From Rhizophagus irregularis (taxonomy: Eukaryota; Glomeromycota; Glomeromycetes; Glomerales; Glomeraceae): DNA of 64,000 bases. Position 1 is the stretch's first letter. Each line of letters opens with the position of its first letter. The position numbers and the translations under genes were made by a program. Positions 1 through 12,490 of this stretch are shown one piece after another. The DNA lies in contig NC_089459.1 in the NCBI RefSeq assembly GCF_026210795.1, forward strand, positions 2,666,001-2,730,000. The letters run 5' to 3'. The notes under the pieces are model-generated. The model did no database searches. It saw only the letters and a list, made by a program, of their open reading frames with translations, and had not been told where the DNA came from.

Positions 1-3000
1 CGACTTAAATTATTTTGATAATGTTTCCGTAAGTAATACTTTACATTGAAGTATAAACAAAAAAATATTTAAATGTCTATTTAGATACCTTAATTCGGCC
101 AGACTAAAAACTATACCATTTTCTACCAATCCAGCAATAAGATAATTTAACTTATCATGAATACCTTCGTGAGGTAGCATAAGCATCTTCTTAACATCTT
201 TGACGTCATTAAATTCCAGGATTATCTTTTGGTTTGTACGAAGCTTCATGTTATCTTCTGGACGTAACTGAATTTCCCGTGGAACATCAAGAAAAAGTTT
301 TCTGGCCATCGATTCAAGTCGAGATATCATCACCACAGATCTAAGCACTACAAGTACTTCAACAAGTTTATTATGGTCATAGCTAAGTTTATCCTCACAT
401 GCCTTGATTTTATCTTAATTACATATAAGAATATAAATATAGTTTCGTGTAATTTTAATACAATATGCTAATAAGTTACATACCGCTATCTATCTCTTGT
501 TTCTCATCTTCAATGAAAATTCTCCCGCTATGAATATCAATTCCAATATTTATATAACAATCTTTGAAATCGCCACACAATAGTACACGCAACTTTTGTA
601 CATGTAGGTATTTTCTTGCCACTTCGTCTGATAAGGGCGACTCTGATGATTCTAAATCATGTACAAGTTCTGTAAATAAAGAACAAATTTAATAATAATC
701 TATATATTAATGTCATGAAATCAAAAGCTCACCATTATTTCCACCAACAATTTCAAAGTCATCTTCAGTGTAAACACCTTTTTCATCATTTTTCAAAATG
801 TCAACAAATTTATTAATAACTGCCTGGGCATGTCGTTGTGTAATGGACAGCATCAAGTGCTCAATATTTAGATTTGTTGGATCCTATGAAATATAAAAAA
901 TACTCATTAACTTTTGAACTTTTCAAATAACTTCAATATAATATAGAAAACATACAAATTCCCAATCGATAACTGTCCATTCACTAGCTTCCGAACCTTT
1001 TAATCCAGTCCACCGTACGCGTAAAAATTTATGTGGATAATTAATTCCGCGAATATCGTTTAATGCTCCGAGTTTTACATACTTAGTATCAGTATACCAA
1101 TGTGATCTTTTAAGGGCCTTATTAGACGAATAGAGTAAATGACGATCAGACTCTTCAGTTATCACAGAAATTTCAATAATATCGTGATTAACCTCCGTTT
1201 CCGAAGGTCGTATGGCTTAGTTTACGAATGATTCGAAAATGTTAATATTTGGTTTATTATAAGTTTAATTGATCATATAGCGAAGTTAATAAGTTATGAA
1301 CCTGCCAGTGCTTGCTTAATATAACTTTAAGAAAAGGAAGCAAAAGTACCAAAGAATTAATATAACTTGAAAATAGGATTAATAAACACAGTAAAAAAGT
1401 ATTTGAAGAAAAAAAAGATGGATAAATTACTTCCAATAATAAATCTTTAAAACACTGTCTTCATCATTAATAATCATTTCAAAATTATTAGCCCATCTTG
1501 TTTGTCTCATATAATATGCCTATCAAATTAATAGAAATTAGGACAAGATTGAGATGGAAAAAAAGAAAAAAAATAATCATAAAATGTAATTACTTGTTGA
1601 GCCAATATATTAAGTTGCAAATCTAAGCAATAATTATCTGTTGCAAGAATGGTTAAGGTAGTTAATTGTATAAGTTCATAAAATCTGTCGTTACAATTAT
1701 AAAAGGATACGTAAATATTCGTATAAATTTACTAATGGACAGAATTTAGCTGTGTGAGGTAAAGAAGTCGGTTCTAACGTCTCGCCTATCCGTTTCATAC
1801 TACTTGAAATCCTTTCAGAGATAGGCTTTAGTGGTGGTGACAAATACTGTTTTTGAATTGTGTCAATTAATCTCGATATTTGTTCATCATGAAGTGAGAG
1901 CTTCACGTCTATTGAGTTATAGAAAACAATAATTTGATTATAAACTTAAAAAGTATCTTTGATATTATAGGACAACTAAAGAAAAAAATTTCTTAATACC
2001 ATTAAATATTTTGTTACTCGCAGATTGGATGAGAAATTGCAGTTCAATAATCCACCAACGTGAATCAATTCCCATATTATCAGGCGTCAACACAGCCTTA
2101 AAATGAAATCAATTATATTATTGAAGATAGAACATAACAAAAATACTGTTCAAATTATTAAATCATCACCTCAAATTCCTTATCGACTATAAACTTTATT
2201 TTTCCATTCAAAATTCTATAATTTCTCATGCGTTTCGGTATTATTTCTTGTGTTAACATTCGTATTTGGATGACACCATTTAAAGCCTCTAATGTTTCTT
2301 TGGCTTTATCATCGTCTAAAACGTCAGGTGCAAAGCATTCCTATATCATTAAGAAAAAGAATTTGATAAAATGTCATTTTAAAAGAAAATAACAAACTAT
2401 TAATTACTTTCATAAATACTTTTTTTAAATACCTTAATTATACTTGGAAATCTCTTATAAGTTCCCTCTTTAAGCACATCTGACGAACTTGTGACGTCAG
2501 GTGAGCGTAGACTAGAATTCAAAGTATTGAGCTAAATATCTTAAGCTTTTAAGAATCTAGAAAAAAGTTTTCCAATATTACCTAGAACCGGGCATGTGAA
2601 AACTCCACTCTCGCATTTTTGCCTCCACCTCGTTACTTATAAGCTTTTGTCTTTGTACGTCCTTGTAATGTATCTATTCAGTAAATGATGAAAATATTAA
2701 AATATAATAAAGTAAAGTTTCTCTCTAAAAGCTAATTGATCTTTTAAACTACTTATAAATTTAATGTATACTGTATATTATGTTTTAATCCAAAAATCTT
2801 TTACCTCATAGTCGCGTACTAAGCCAGCTTTTTCAGACCAAGAGACTAAGGTTTTTAATTTTAGCCAATTATTACGTTGTGGTAATAGGTAGCTATGCAT
2901 GAAGGATTTTCTACGATCCGTATCTCCTGTTTCCGGTGATCTGAAAAAAAATGGAATTTCTTTTAATCTCAAAGATACAATAATATCTATATAAAAAACT

Positions 3001-3140
3001 ACCTACTGCCTGTGAATGAATGTAGCTAGTCTATCGTGAGCATCGCAATTAACGGCGTCCACTACATCAATTAAAGGTTTCCATACTTGTGGTTTTACAG
3101 TGTGAGATCGTTGGATCTCGGGTGTGTTTAAGCTTTCCAT
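1..3140 (-). CDS. MED14: Mediator complex subunit 14 (Med14/Rgr1), N-terminal part; cut by left edge
   Basis: Med14 is the scaffold subunit joining head, middle and tail of Mediator, the RNA polymerase II co-activator in the nucleus. At least ten exons read leftwards. I place the start at 3140 (MESLNTPEIQ). Exon 1 is 3010-3140, exon 2 is 2805-2940 (SPETGDTDRRKSFMHSY, then LKTLVSWSEKAGLVRDYE) and exon 3 is 2582-2673. Exon 4 holds the Med14 hallmark DVLKEGTYKRFPSIIK, and a later exon reads VLTPDNMGIDSRWWIIELQF, both matching the conserved Med14 N-terminal block. The last visible exon covers about 10-348 and continues beyond base 1. The first intron (2941-3009) begins with GC rather than GT, because the nearby GT would put a stop in frame. 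The gene is head to head with SNU23, 169 bases away. Family assignment rests on motif recall, not a search. Confidence 0.85.
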
Positions 3141-3309
3141 TATAGAAAAGATAAAAGTTATTTTAGGGTGGTTGAAGGGAAAATTTGCCGAATTTAGGGT
3201 TTCTGATCGTTTAGCACCTGATCCGTGCAGATCACAAATCACAATAATAAATGATCGGCTGTGCCATATTTATCAGTTGGCTTAATTTGAGAGCATAACT
3301 GCATAAGTC
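3141..3309. promoter_or_regulatory. Bidirectional promoter region between MED14 and SNU23
   Basis: These 169 bases separate the two divergent start codons and must hold both 5' UTRs and both promoters. I see no clear TATA box. The bases are less AT-biased than most spacers in the window. Promoter function is inferred from the gene layout. Confidence 0.5.
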
Positions 3310-4298
3310 ATGTCAAATCAAAAAAGAGGAGTGTATGAAAAAGGAGCGGTAAGTTATTAATACATTGTTTTTTATAGACGTAATTATTTATTGATCATAA
3401 AATTATATAGCAAGATACAAGTTTCCGTCGTACATGGGATAAAGAAGAATATGAACGTAGAGCACGTGAAAGGGCACGCTTAGAACGCGAGAGAGAGGAA
3501 GACGAAGATCGTAAACGCAAAGGTCTAAAACCAAAGCATACTGATGATTCTGAAGAAGAACCCGCACGAGAATTTTTAAGAGCTCGCACGGAGAAAATTG
3601 TTTTAGATTCGAATTTGAATAAAGTTCAGGTAGTGCAATCTACTAGTATTGCCTCCAAACAACCTGGCTTTTATTGCAAGTTATGTGATTGCGTTGTTAA
3701 AGACAGCGTAAATTATCTGGATCATATCAATGGAAAAAAACGTAAGTATGCTTGACTATTATGATTTACGAAAACTTGAATCAATTATCTTAAACTTTAT
3801 TTTTTTTTTCCTCTTAATTAACATTTAGATCAACGAAATCTCGGTATGTCAATGAAAGTTGAGCGAAGCACAATAGACCAAGTCAAGAATAAATTAGCAA
3901 GCTTGAAAAAGAAAGAAGAAGCACCAAAAGAATATAGTACGAATTAAATTTTTTATAGAACAGTTGAGCAGTTGATTCGCAACTCTTACTCAAATTATAT
4001 ATTTTATTATCATAGACCTTGATGTACAAGTTGAACTATTACAAAAACAAGAGGAAGAAGAGAAAAAACGAAGGAAGGAACGTAAAAGGGCCAAGAAAAA
4101 GGGCGAATCAAGTAAAAATGCCGGTAAAGAAGAAGATAATCCAGATGAAGTAGCTGATCCTGAGATGTCGGCAATTATGGGGTACCATATGTTTTCATTT
4201 TTAAAATTTCAGCTTTATTTTCTTTATTTTTTGATAATAATTATTAATTTATATTTGTTTATTATAGAATTACTGGTTTTGGTTCTACCAAATCTTAA
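3310..4298 (+). CDS. SNU23: U4/U6.U5 tri-snRNP zinc-finger protein, SNU23/ZMAT2 family
   Basis: ZMAT2/Snu23 is a small component of the spliceosomal tri-snRNP, acting in the nucleus during pre-mRNA splicing. Five exons: 3310-3348, 3411-3741, 3829-3936, 4016-4181 and 4268-4298, all in phase with GT-AG borders. The protein begins MSNQKRGVYEKG and has the family's basic RRTWDKEEYERRARER stretch. Next comes a U1-type C2H2 finger ([26 protein letters not shown]), then NLGMSMKVERSTIDQVKNKL. A Lys/Glu-rich coiled tail ends ITGFGSTKS, a typical ZMAT2 C-terminus. Start chosen because the MSN reading frame splices cleanly into exon 2. It shares a divergent promoter region with MED14. Length (about 214 aa) is normal for the family. 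Confidence 0.9.
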
Positions 4299-4829
4299 AG
4301 GTCTTCCAATACATATACAAGGTTCGTTCATTATTTATAATGTACGAAATACTATATTTTCTATTAGTATTGGCTCGAGACTAAATATTTAAATTATAGA
4401 ATTATAGAACAAATATATAATGAAATTATAGAATTTAGGACGTCGTAATTTTGCTGTAAAGAACGAGTAAAATGAACAAAATGGGTTTAGCTATTACTTT
4501 CATTTTCGTATGTATTTAGGAAATTTGGATGACATTGCGTATTATTCATATACAATTGACAGAGTCTTTAGGCTTAAAAGAGCGTATTTGTAATTTATGC
4601 TATAATTAGTTTATAATATTTTGAAATTTAACAATCCATAATTATAATACTAAAGCGAGATACTAGTAAGTTATTAATTAAAAAAAAAATGATTTTTTAT
4701 TTAAATTTGATTCGTAAATATAAAAACAATGTTGTCGATCATGTGTTGTACAAACTTAAGTAATTAAGAAGCGTAATTTGAATTATTTATATACATTAAA
4801 TTAAATAGAAAAGAAAAAAAAAAGAAAAA
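4299..4829. other. Spacer between SNU23 and UNC50
   Basis: AT-rich spacer of about 530 bases between two genes on the same strand. It must contain the 3' end of SNU23 and the promoter of UNC50. I see no open frame with family resemblance and no repeat. A purine-rich run lies just before the UNC50 start. Confidence 0.5.
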
Positions 4830-6114
4830 ATGCCTATATTGCCTACTACTTCACCGCGATCTACATTTCCTTCTGATACACATCATAAAAGAAGGCGACC
4901 AACATACTGGTCAGCCTCTATTCCGATATTTTTACGAAGACTATTTAGGTTTCCACAAATGGTATATTTCATTAATAAATTTCGTTCAAGTTTTATTCAT
5001 GAATTTTAACGATTTTTCTTTCTTTTTTTTTACTTTATGATATGGATTATGATGATATGTTTAGGATTTTGAATTTGCTCTTTGGCAAATGCTTTATTTA
5101 TGTATAGCGCCAAGAAGAGTGTAAGTTCGTCATTTCTCATTTTTTTATTGGTTGATTTTATTTATATTGATAATTAATATGATTATTTTAACAGATATCG
5201 AAATATCTATTATCATAAACGTAAGTTAAAACTTCCAACTCAATTTGATCCATTTTAATGAATTTCCTTTATATTGACACATCATTATAGAAACAAAAAA
5301 TCAGTGGGCAAGAGATGATCCAGCTTTTGTTGTAATATTATCATTTTTTTTAGGAGGTAAAAATCGACTAATGATTTACCTGTTTTTGATTTTTATATAT
5401 TTTAAATATTTATATTTATTTTAAAAAATTAGTATCAGCAATTGCATGGGGATTAGTGTATGGACATGGATTCATAGGAATTCTTAAAATGATATTATTT
5501 ATGGTATTTATAGATTTTGTAGTAGTTGGAATGGTAATTTCTACAATTTGCTGGTATGTTAAAACTTCATATTTCTTATATATATATGTATTTTATTTAA
5601 AAAAAAATTTAACTTGTGTGATTTCCGAAAATAGGGCATTTGCAAATAGATTCTTAACACATAGACATACACTTCATGCAGTTGAACAAACAGTAGAATG
5701 GGCATATGCATTTGATGTACATTGTAATTCATTTTTCCCTTTATTCCTAATATTATATGTAGCTCAATTTTTTTTAATGAGAGTTTTGGTAAAAGATATT
5801 TGGATTTGCTTATTTCTTGGAAATACAATGTATTTAGTTGCAATAGGATACTACTGTTATATTACTTTTCTGGGATATAATGGTAAGTTTTTATCTCAAC
5901 TTTTTTGGAGCAAATTTTTTCGTATTTTTTAAAAAATAATAATAATGATAATAATAATAATAATTACATATATTGTTTTTTTTTAGCATTACCATTTCTC
6001 TTACATACTGAAATGTTTTTGTATCCTGTTGTTATGTTTTTAATCATTTATTTTATATCATTATTTGGTTTTCATATTAGTGCAAATGTATTAAGATTAT
6101 ATTTTGGTGAGTAA
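4830..6114 (+). CDS. GMH1: UNC-50 family Golgi membrane protein (yeast Gmh1)
   Basis: UNC50/Gmh1 proteins are multi-pass Golgi membrane proteins linked to Arf-GEF function and receptor trafficking. Seven exons: 4830-4961, 5065-5120, 5195-5220, 5291-5356, 5433-5553, 5635-5882 and 5987-6114. Joined, they read through the family core: FLRRLFRFPQMDFEFALW, then QMLYLCIAPRRVYRN, YYHKQTKNQWARDDPAF, and several hydrophobic segments ending VLRLYFGE. Five or more transmembrane helices are evident. The short N-terminus (MPILPTTSPRS) is basic and cytosolic-looking. The 26-base third exon is small but keeps phase. The end converges on NPL4, whose stop lies 438 bases away. Length of about 258 aa fits the family. 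Confidence 0.92.
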
Positions 6115-6552
6115 GGAAAAAAAATCGAGAGGTTTTTTTTTGTACAAAAAAAGAAAAGAAAAAGAAAAAAGTGAATTTAAAAAAATGGATTAATGAAATT
6201 AATGAAGAAATAGACATTTTAGTTAGTTTGAACATTAATATAAAATTAATAATTTTTGTTAAACAATTACTTCCAAAAATTGATTCTAATGTTAATTTTC
6301 GCTTATTATATAGAATTATTATTAAAGGGCTTTGAGAGCAATTTTCTCAATAAATAAACTGAAGCAAATAATCAAAATATTAAAACTATTTATTTAATAA
6401 TATCAAATAATAAAATTAAAAAATTAAAAAAACCGATCTCTATTAATTTTACATTACTACAACAACCTAATAACAAGTGAAACAAATTTACACATAAGAG
6501 TGAAGAGTAATAGCAACAATAAAAAAAAATGAGACTAAAAAAATGTGTGAAT
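6115..6552. other. Convergent 3' spacer between UNC50 and NPL4
   Basis: AT-rich bases between two converging stop codons. They should carry both polyadenylation regions; AATAAA-like words occur near 6349. No gene or repeat recognised. Confidence 0.45.
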
Positions 6553-9116
6553 TTAATCTCTAGGAAGTGCACACATTTCACAAATAGTTGTGTGGCCTTT
6601 ATTAGCAAAAGTACAATGTCTACAACTCCATTCTGGTGCTGATGCTCTTGATGATGAGCTGCTACTACTACTACCTCCCGGATATGCTAGTCTACCTCCA
6701 TTTGTTGATGGATGATCTAATAATCAAATAAAGGAAAATTCAATTATTTAACTTATTTGCGTAGAAATATAACTAAATTTAAAAATATTTACCACTTTCT
6801 CTCAAAATAGTAACTAATGTTTGCCATCCTGAACTTAGAGCTAATTGTTTTGCATCTTTTTCCTCATGAGAAGTTGCTAATCTTGCTAACGCCGCAAAGT
6901 CGTCCTACACAGTTTAAAAAAGTGAGTGAGATCAAAATAACATTATTTAATTCCGTGTTCAAAAATAACTTACATCACTCAATATTTGAGTTTTTTTAAT
7001 AAAAGTTAAAAGTTGAAAATCTGATACGGAATTAACGTGTACATTCCCACTATCTTTGAGTCCAAGATGACGATACAATATTCCAAAATCCTGATCGTCA
7101 AATTCAGGTCGATTTGCAATAGGGAATTGTACTGGTGAAGTAAAGAGTGGTGAAGGGTTGAACGGAAAACCGTGTGTAACCTAAATTGAAAAGAATTATA
7201 ATATGTATGTATATTTTTTATACTCAAATAATAAACCTGATTGAACTTACGTTAACTAACAAATATTCTACGGGAAAACATGGTTTAGCACTTTCTTGCA
7301 CATTAACACCATATTTATTTTTATACTTGTAAAATACTTCAGGGACATATCTTTCAGGAGTACTTTCTTTAACTCTCATTATATTCGGATCCACACTTGC
7401 TTCAATTATGTCTGCAGAAACCATAGCTGCACCAGTATTTGATACTTGATATGCAGTAACATCAATATCCCCACTTTTATTGCCACTTACAACACAAGTT
7501 ACAAATCTACTACCAAACTTTCCAGAGGCACTCCATTTTGTACATAATGGATGCTTATTTTGCATGGCTGCTGAGAAGCAACATTCTTGAGAGGTAAGAA
7601 AATAGGAGTCGATATGTCGTTTGCAAATTACTTTGCCTTTACTCGTGCCATCATCAGCAAGATCGGTATATATCATTCCAACCTAAAACAAAGATTACTA
7701 TGATTAAAAGAGAAACAAGATTTTCATATGCAAATGAAAGTAAAAAGGTATACCTTTACTAGACCACAAGCAGCAGCTACTTCATCAACCAAATTTTCCT
7801 CCTCCCAGGGAAGAGTAAGCGTCAATCCATCTACTTCACCCTCTTGAGGTGGTTCATAGATAGCCTCAACTACTGCTTTGACTCCTAAAGGAACGTCAGG
7901 GTAAGGCTCATATCGACCATATAAATAACCAAATCGTTGCAAACCAGATTTTCTCCAAAAATTAATAAAATTATTAATTAAATCTGATACAGAGAATTCC
8001 ACGTGATCTACCATACGATATTGCTAAGTTTTCGAAGATATATTAGAAAGGAAAATAAATAATACGAAAAATTTTAATTCGATTCTTACCTGAAGCGCTA
8101 AAGTAACAGCACCTGGTTGGCACTTTGTACATATGCCCTCTGGCCATGGAGCGTGGCCACCTGAACAATTTGTTTTTACCCGAAAATCCGGTTCTTCTAA
8201 TGGAGGAATAAATTTGGAATTCAATTCATTCAATTGCTTATTTGCTTTGTTAATACTTTTTAAATAAGCATGAAATGACATGTGCTTGATTCCTTTTTCC
8301 GTTAGATAACCTTGATCGTAAGGCTAGTTACAAAGAAATTGTTTAATTGCATATCTTGACAAGAAATTCTCAAAATGATTATATAATTACCTCTAAAGGC
8401 ATACAATAATCACACATGCCATTTGCCGAATGTTTACAGCTACAAAATTATAGTTATAACAATCATTAGCAATTTGACGCGTCATAATAGTAATAATTTT
8501 CGTGACATGCGACGTACAATTTTGGATCTTTATCTCGTTTTATCAAACCATCTTGTTTTTCTAGTAATTCATCAACTGGATCTTGTCTTACTGATAGATT
8601 GGATGATGTAGCTTTCGAATCTGTTTGAATCGTATTTGATCCATCAGTTTCCAGTGTAGGTTCTTTGAATGTCACGAATAATAGATCACCATGTCTTTAA
8701 ATTGAAGGAATTCGGTATGAATTAGAATTTGAAATCAAAAGATGATCAAGAACGTTATATTTACTTAATTCCTAGTTCTAAAATTGTCTTTCCATTAAGA
8801 TTCACTATTGGGACAGTAGTATTTGTTGGAGTATCAGAAATCCCAAGTGAATTATAATCTGTTAACTCGAGTTGCTTTGCGATCTATGTAAATTTCAAGT
8901 CAATGTATATAACAATGAAATAAATTGAGATCAAATATTAAATAAAAAAAAAAATCTCACCTTCGTACCAAGAGTTAACATATCTTCATTTGGATCAACC
9001 TCGAGACGAAATGTACCCTCTTTGGAACGTATACGTACCAACTATGTGAAGTAACCAAATTACAAATTAGTTAATGAAGACAATTATCTAAAGTTCCATA
9101 AAACTGTTCATACCAT
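6553..9116 (-). CDS. NPL4: NPL4, Cdc48/p97 ubiquitin-substrate cofactor
   Basis: Npl4 pairs with Ufd1 to deliver ubiquitylated substrates to the Cdc48 ATPase in ER-associated degradation and chromatin extraction. The protein starts [16 protein letters not shown] (ubiquitin-like domain). The zf-NPL4 block follows ([37 protein letters not shown]), then the MPN-like core from [20 protein letters not shown] through [18 protein letters not shown]. The C-terminus carries a RanBP2-type zinc finger, [20 protein letters not shown], and ends PRD. The stop is at 6553-6555. The initiator ATG (9114-9116) is a coding exon of only three bases: a GTATGA donor follows at once, and the frame resumes at 9041 with LVRIRSK, matching the known Npl4 N-terminus. 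Eight or more short introns interrupt the gene. Confidence 0.92.
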
Positions 9117-10003
9117 GACTAAATTAGCTCGAGTTTGTTTAGTTGTTATTTGAGTTAAAGAAGAAAAAAATTGACAGTGATCTGTAAAAATATACTCCCA
9201 AAATTTAGTATTTATCTAATAAAAACGTAATTACTTATATGAAATGAATACGTAATTGATCTTAGTCATAACTGCGGAGCTTCAGGAATAGTCATATGGC
9301 GCAGTCAGATCTACAAGTACACTATATCTCAAAGCGCCATGAATTTATTATTTTCGGATCTTTAAAAGGGTTTCATGCATTAAAAGGTTTAATTAATCAT
9401 ATATAATGAGATTAAATGTTTACTACCGAATTTAATTTTAAGTTATATAAGTCTGAAGTTCATTAATACTAATACATAGTTATCTGAATGTATGCTATTT
9501 TAAGTTAGGATAAAAGTTTGTTATTAATCGTTATTAACTTAAATTAATTATATTTCAATGTACATTGGTCGGAGTTGGCCATTTGTTGCTACATTTACAA
9601 AACAAAAGAGCTAGATCGCAAATTTAATACGATCAATCTGCAGATGTATAAATTGGAACGTAGCTTTACGTTTGTTTCATAGGAATATATTCATTCTACA
9701 ATATAAGATGATTGGATTTTTTTTTTTTTGGCTGAGTGGATTAAATTCCAATATTTTTTTATTTTCATTTCATTCCTTTTGAGTTTTGATCCTATATAAA
9801 AAAGGATAATGAATATAATACATATGTGATAGTATAGCATCTCATTCCTTATATATTTCGATCATATGCATTTTTTATCTTGACATTTGGAACATAGAAA
9901 TATAAGATCTTTAATATATAATAAATAAACAATATATCTGAATGTCCTAAATACAAGTTGAGATAATAATAATAATAATACTTTTACCAAAAATATAAAA
10001 TTA
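9117..10003. other. Spacer upstream of NPL4
   Basis: About 890 bases separate the NPL4 start from the end of the next minus-strand gene. One inverted pair, ATGGCGC near 9295 and GCGCCAT near 9338, could form a 7-bp stem around a 30-base loop. I tested this GC-richer patch for a tRNA cloverleaf and found none. No open frame with resemblance to a family. Confidence 0.4.
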
Positions 10004-11401
10004 TTAAAGTTCAGACACAATCTTTGGAGGTAGATTATTATTATAAAAAATTGTAATGTATTCCCTTAGATTAATCTTGATCATTTCTTCATCATGTACT
10101 TGTTTTACGTAATGCCTAAATGTCAAATGTTCATAAATTTTTTCATAAGTAAACGTTCTATTATGATGATCTGGACAGTATTTACAATGATATAAAGAAT
10201 ATTGCCCTAATCCTCTTAACAACGTTTCCTTAACTGTCAAATACAGTCCCGGCTCACATTGTATTCGTGAAGCTTCGTTTGCCAGTCTTGGTAATACTTT
10301 ATTAAGTAAGAAATTTTCAGTCCAAGAAATTCTTGGATCGCCATTATGATAAGGTGGATTATGAAAAGTAGGACAATGTAAAAGTATATATTCTCTTGGA
10401 TCGTAAAATCCTTTAATTAAATCAGGTTTTCCTGAAAATGTTATTTGCCCGTTATCTCCAATTCTATTCGGTATATGTTTCGTTCCTCTTATGATAGCTG
10501 TTTGTATCATCTGAGACTTATTTAATGTGACTATGATTCCAATCGTTAGTGGATGTAAATTTCTTTTTAATAAAGAATTTGCATTTAATCCAGACGTTAA
10601 TTGTCTCGCATTAGGAAGTCTTGGTTGTGGCCATATACATTTTACCCATGCACGGAGTGCATTTTGTTTATCAATTTTAGCAGCTAAAAATTCTTTCGTT
10701 GATATTCTTGTTAAACCTAAAGATGGAGTTATTGAAATTTCTGAAACCTCTCCTTGATGTGATGAATTATTATCTTTAACTGTACTCGAATCATTTGAAA
10801 TGATTGATGACGGAGATACTTTTACTGGATTCCTTAATGAGCCTCCTGGTGATTCTACAATTTCATCTTTAAAATTTACTAATTTTTGTTTACCTTTGTT
10901 ACTAATTGAGGTTGTGGCAATGGACATGTTATAATTTTTAATATTATCTTGCATGGATTTACGTCTTTCTTGCATCTTTATCAAGTCAGCTAAAGTAACG
11001 TGAACTACGGGAGGAAAATCTGATGTACTAGTAGTAGCAGTTGTTGTTGTGGAACAAGTTGTCGCGGATGCCACGGATGCTGTATCATCATCATAAATAT
11101 TGACTCTGTTATTACGAGAAGTTGTATAATTCAAAATTGTATTTTTGTTATCCGTAAAATTTTCTTCTCTTGTATCATCTATATCCCACGCAGATAAAGT
11201 TAAAGATTCTTCAACATTCATTGGTACTAAAGAAAATGGCTGTGGAGCTTGTTTTTGATGTCCAATTTCATTATTTACAAGAAAAATTTGTTCTTCTCTA
11301 GCCATTGAAAAAGAGTCTGGTGGTTTCCATGATGTATAATTTTTTCCTGCATTTGAAATTTCTGCATTTATTTGATAAGTAGAGGTAGCGTGAGTACTCA
11401 T
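10004..11401 (-). CDS. Unrecognised 465-aa protein with one C2H2-like zinc finger
   Basis: I do not recognise this intronless gene. The first about 230 residues are low-complexity, rich in Ser, Thr and Asn (runs such as TTTATTSTS), and look disordered. From about residue 235 the sequence looks folded: KEFLAAKIDKQNALRAWVKC, then a region with IIRGTKHIPNRIG and GFYDPREYILLHCPTFHNPP. Near the C-terminus YHCKYC is followed 15 residues on by HLTFRH, a C-x2-C-x15-H-x4-H arrangement close to but wider than a classical C2H2 finger. A DNA- or RNA-binding regulator is a guess only. A T-run (10 or more bases) lies directly before the start. It is divergent from the PARP gene, 1.1 kb away. Confidence 0.8.
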   Translation of the reverse strand: MSTHATSTYQINAEISNAGKNYTSWKPPDSFSMAREEQIFLVNNEIGHQKQAPQPFSLVPMNVEESLTLSAWDIDDTREENFTDNKNTILNYTTSRNNRVNIYDDDTASVASATTCSTTTTATTSTSDFPPVVHVTLADLIKMQERRKSMQDNIKNYNMSIATTSISNKGKQKLVNFKDEIVESPGGSLRNPVKVSPSSIISNDSSTVKDNNSSHQGEVSEISITPSLGLTRISTKEFLAAKIDKQNALRAWVKCIWPQPRLPNARQLTSGLNANSLLKRNLHPLTIGIIVTLNKSQMIQTAIIRGTKHIPNRIGDNGQITFSGKPDLIKGFYDPREYILLHCPTFHNPPYHNGDPRISWTENFLLNKVLPRLANEASRIQCEPGLYLTVKETLLRGLGQYSLYHCKYCPDHHNRTFTYEKIYEHLTFRHYVKQVHDEEMIKINLREYITIFYNNNLPPKIVSEL

Positions 11402-12490
11402 TTTTTTTTTTTTTTAACAAAATTAAAGAACAATAAAAAATTAAAAAGTTTAAAAGGTCTAGTCATTAAATAAGCGAAATATTTTTGATGTTGTGTAAAA
11501 AAAGGTCTGTTTCACAACAAATAATTTATACAGATTCGGTTTTTGTTCCGTACATTGAAACTATCATTATATTAACGCCAAATAGAAAAAACTGCGTAAT
11601 ATTGATGATCATCCTTAATTTTGTTGGTTTTGTTTCTTATTTGGGTAAATGATCGTAGTACAACTACATGTTGAAGTTTTTCCGGTTGTATATACACCGC
11701 AAAATGTATAACGTGGAAATAACCAAAATTTTACTAACATTGGTACTGGGGAACATGTATTTTAATCCATTTTCAGTTATATATCCGGTATCCTATCAGG
11801 ATCATGATTGTACATTATTTTTATTATTAAGACATAATTACGTTTATTTACTACAATTTCTTCTTGTCCTGGATCAGGTTTATCTTGTAATCTTGTAAAA
11901 GAAAGTGTAATATGTTAAATATCATTGGATATGACATATCTATGGTTAATAATATCAAATAAGTATAAATTAAAAAAATAAGTTTGAAAAAGATATTATT
12001 TATTTTAGTCCAATTTATTAAACCAAATAAACCAAAAACTTGATTCATCTGATAATGAAGGATATAATTGGTAATCTATTGAAAGTTAAACCTGCGCAAT
12101 GCGCAGGATGAAACAAAAAAAACTATTATCTGACTGATTATGTGAGGTGAGTCATACATATCAAATAATGATAAGATATGATTATACTATATTAAGAAAG
12201 TCCATCCCATATATGGTTCATGTCCTGCGGTTTGGTACATCCATACAATACGTATTTTCGCATACTTCGCCAATATGTGTCACACACAAATAATTAAGTG
12301 CGTCAAAGTGCGTCAAAACAATAAGTTTTTTTCTTGGCAAATTCCCACTCCCACACACAGGAAATTTTTTGACAACAGATATAAAAGCGTGTCTCGTTCA
12401 CTCTAATTTTTGATAAAAAAAAAAAACCTTTAATTTTTGATTTTTATTCTTTTTTATCAAAAATTTTACGTGTTTTAAGTTTTATAAGTC
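11402..12490. promoter_or_regulatory. Divergent intergenic region between the 465-aa gene and PARP
   Basis: Long AT-rich spacer holding two promoters. At 12091-12107 an 8-bp perfect inverted repeat with a 1-base centre (CCTGCGCA-A-TGCGCAGG) stands out as GC-rich. A T-rich tract with TTTTATCAAAAATTTT lies just before the PARP start. Short open frames here (for example 11668-11898) show no recognisable protein. Confidence 0.4.

Noticed and set aside
9290-9350. tRNA gene in a GC-richer patch
   Set aside because: No B-box (GTTCRANNC) and no cloverleaf; only one 7-bp inverted repeat.
11668-12048. Small genes between the 465-aa gene and PARP
   Set aside because: Short frames on both strands without homology, codon pattern or splice context.
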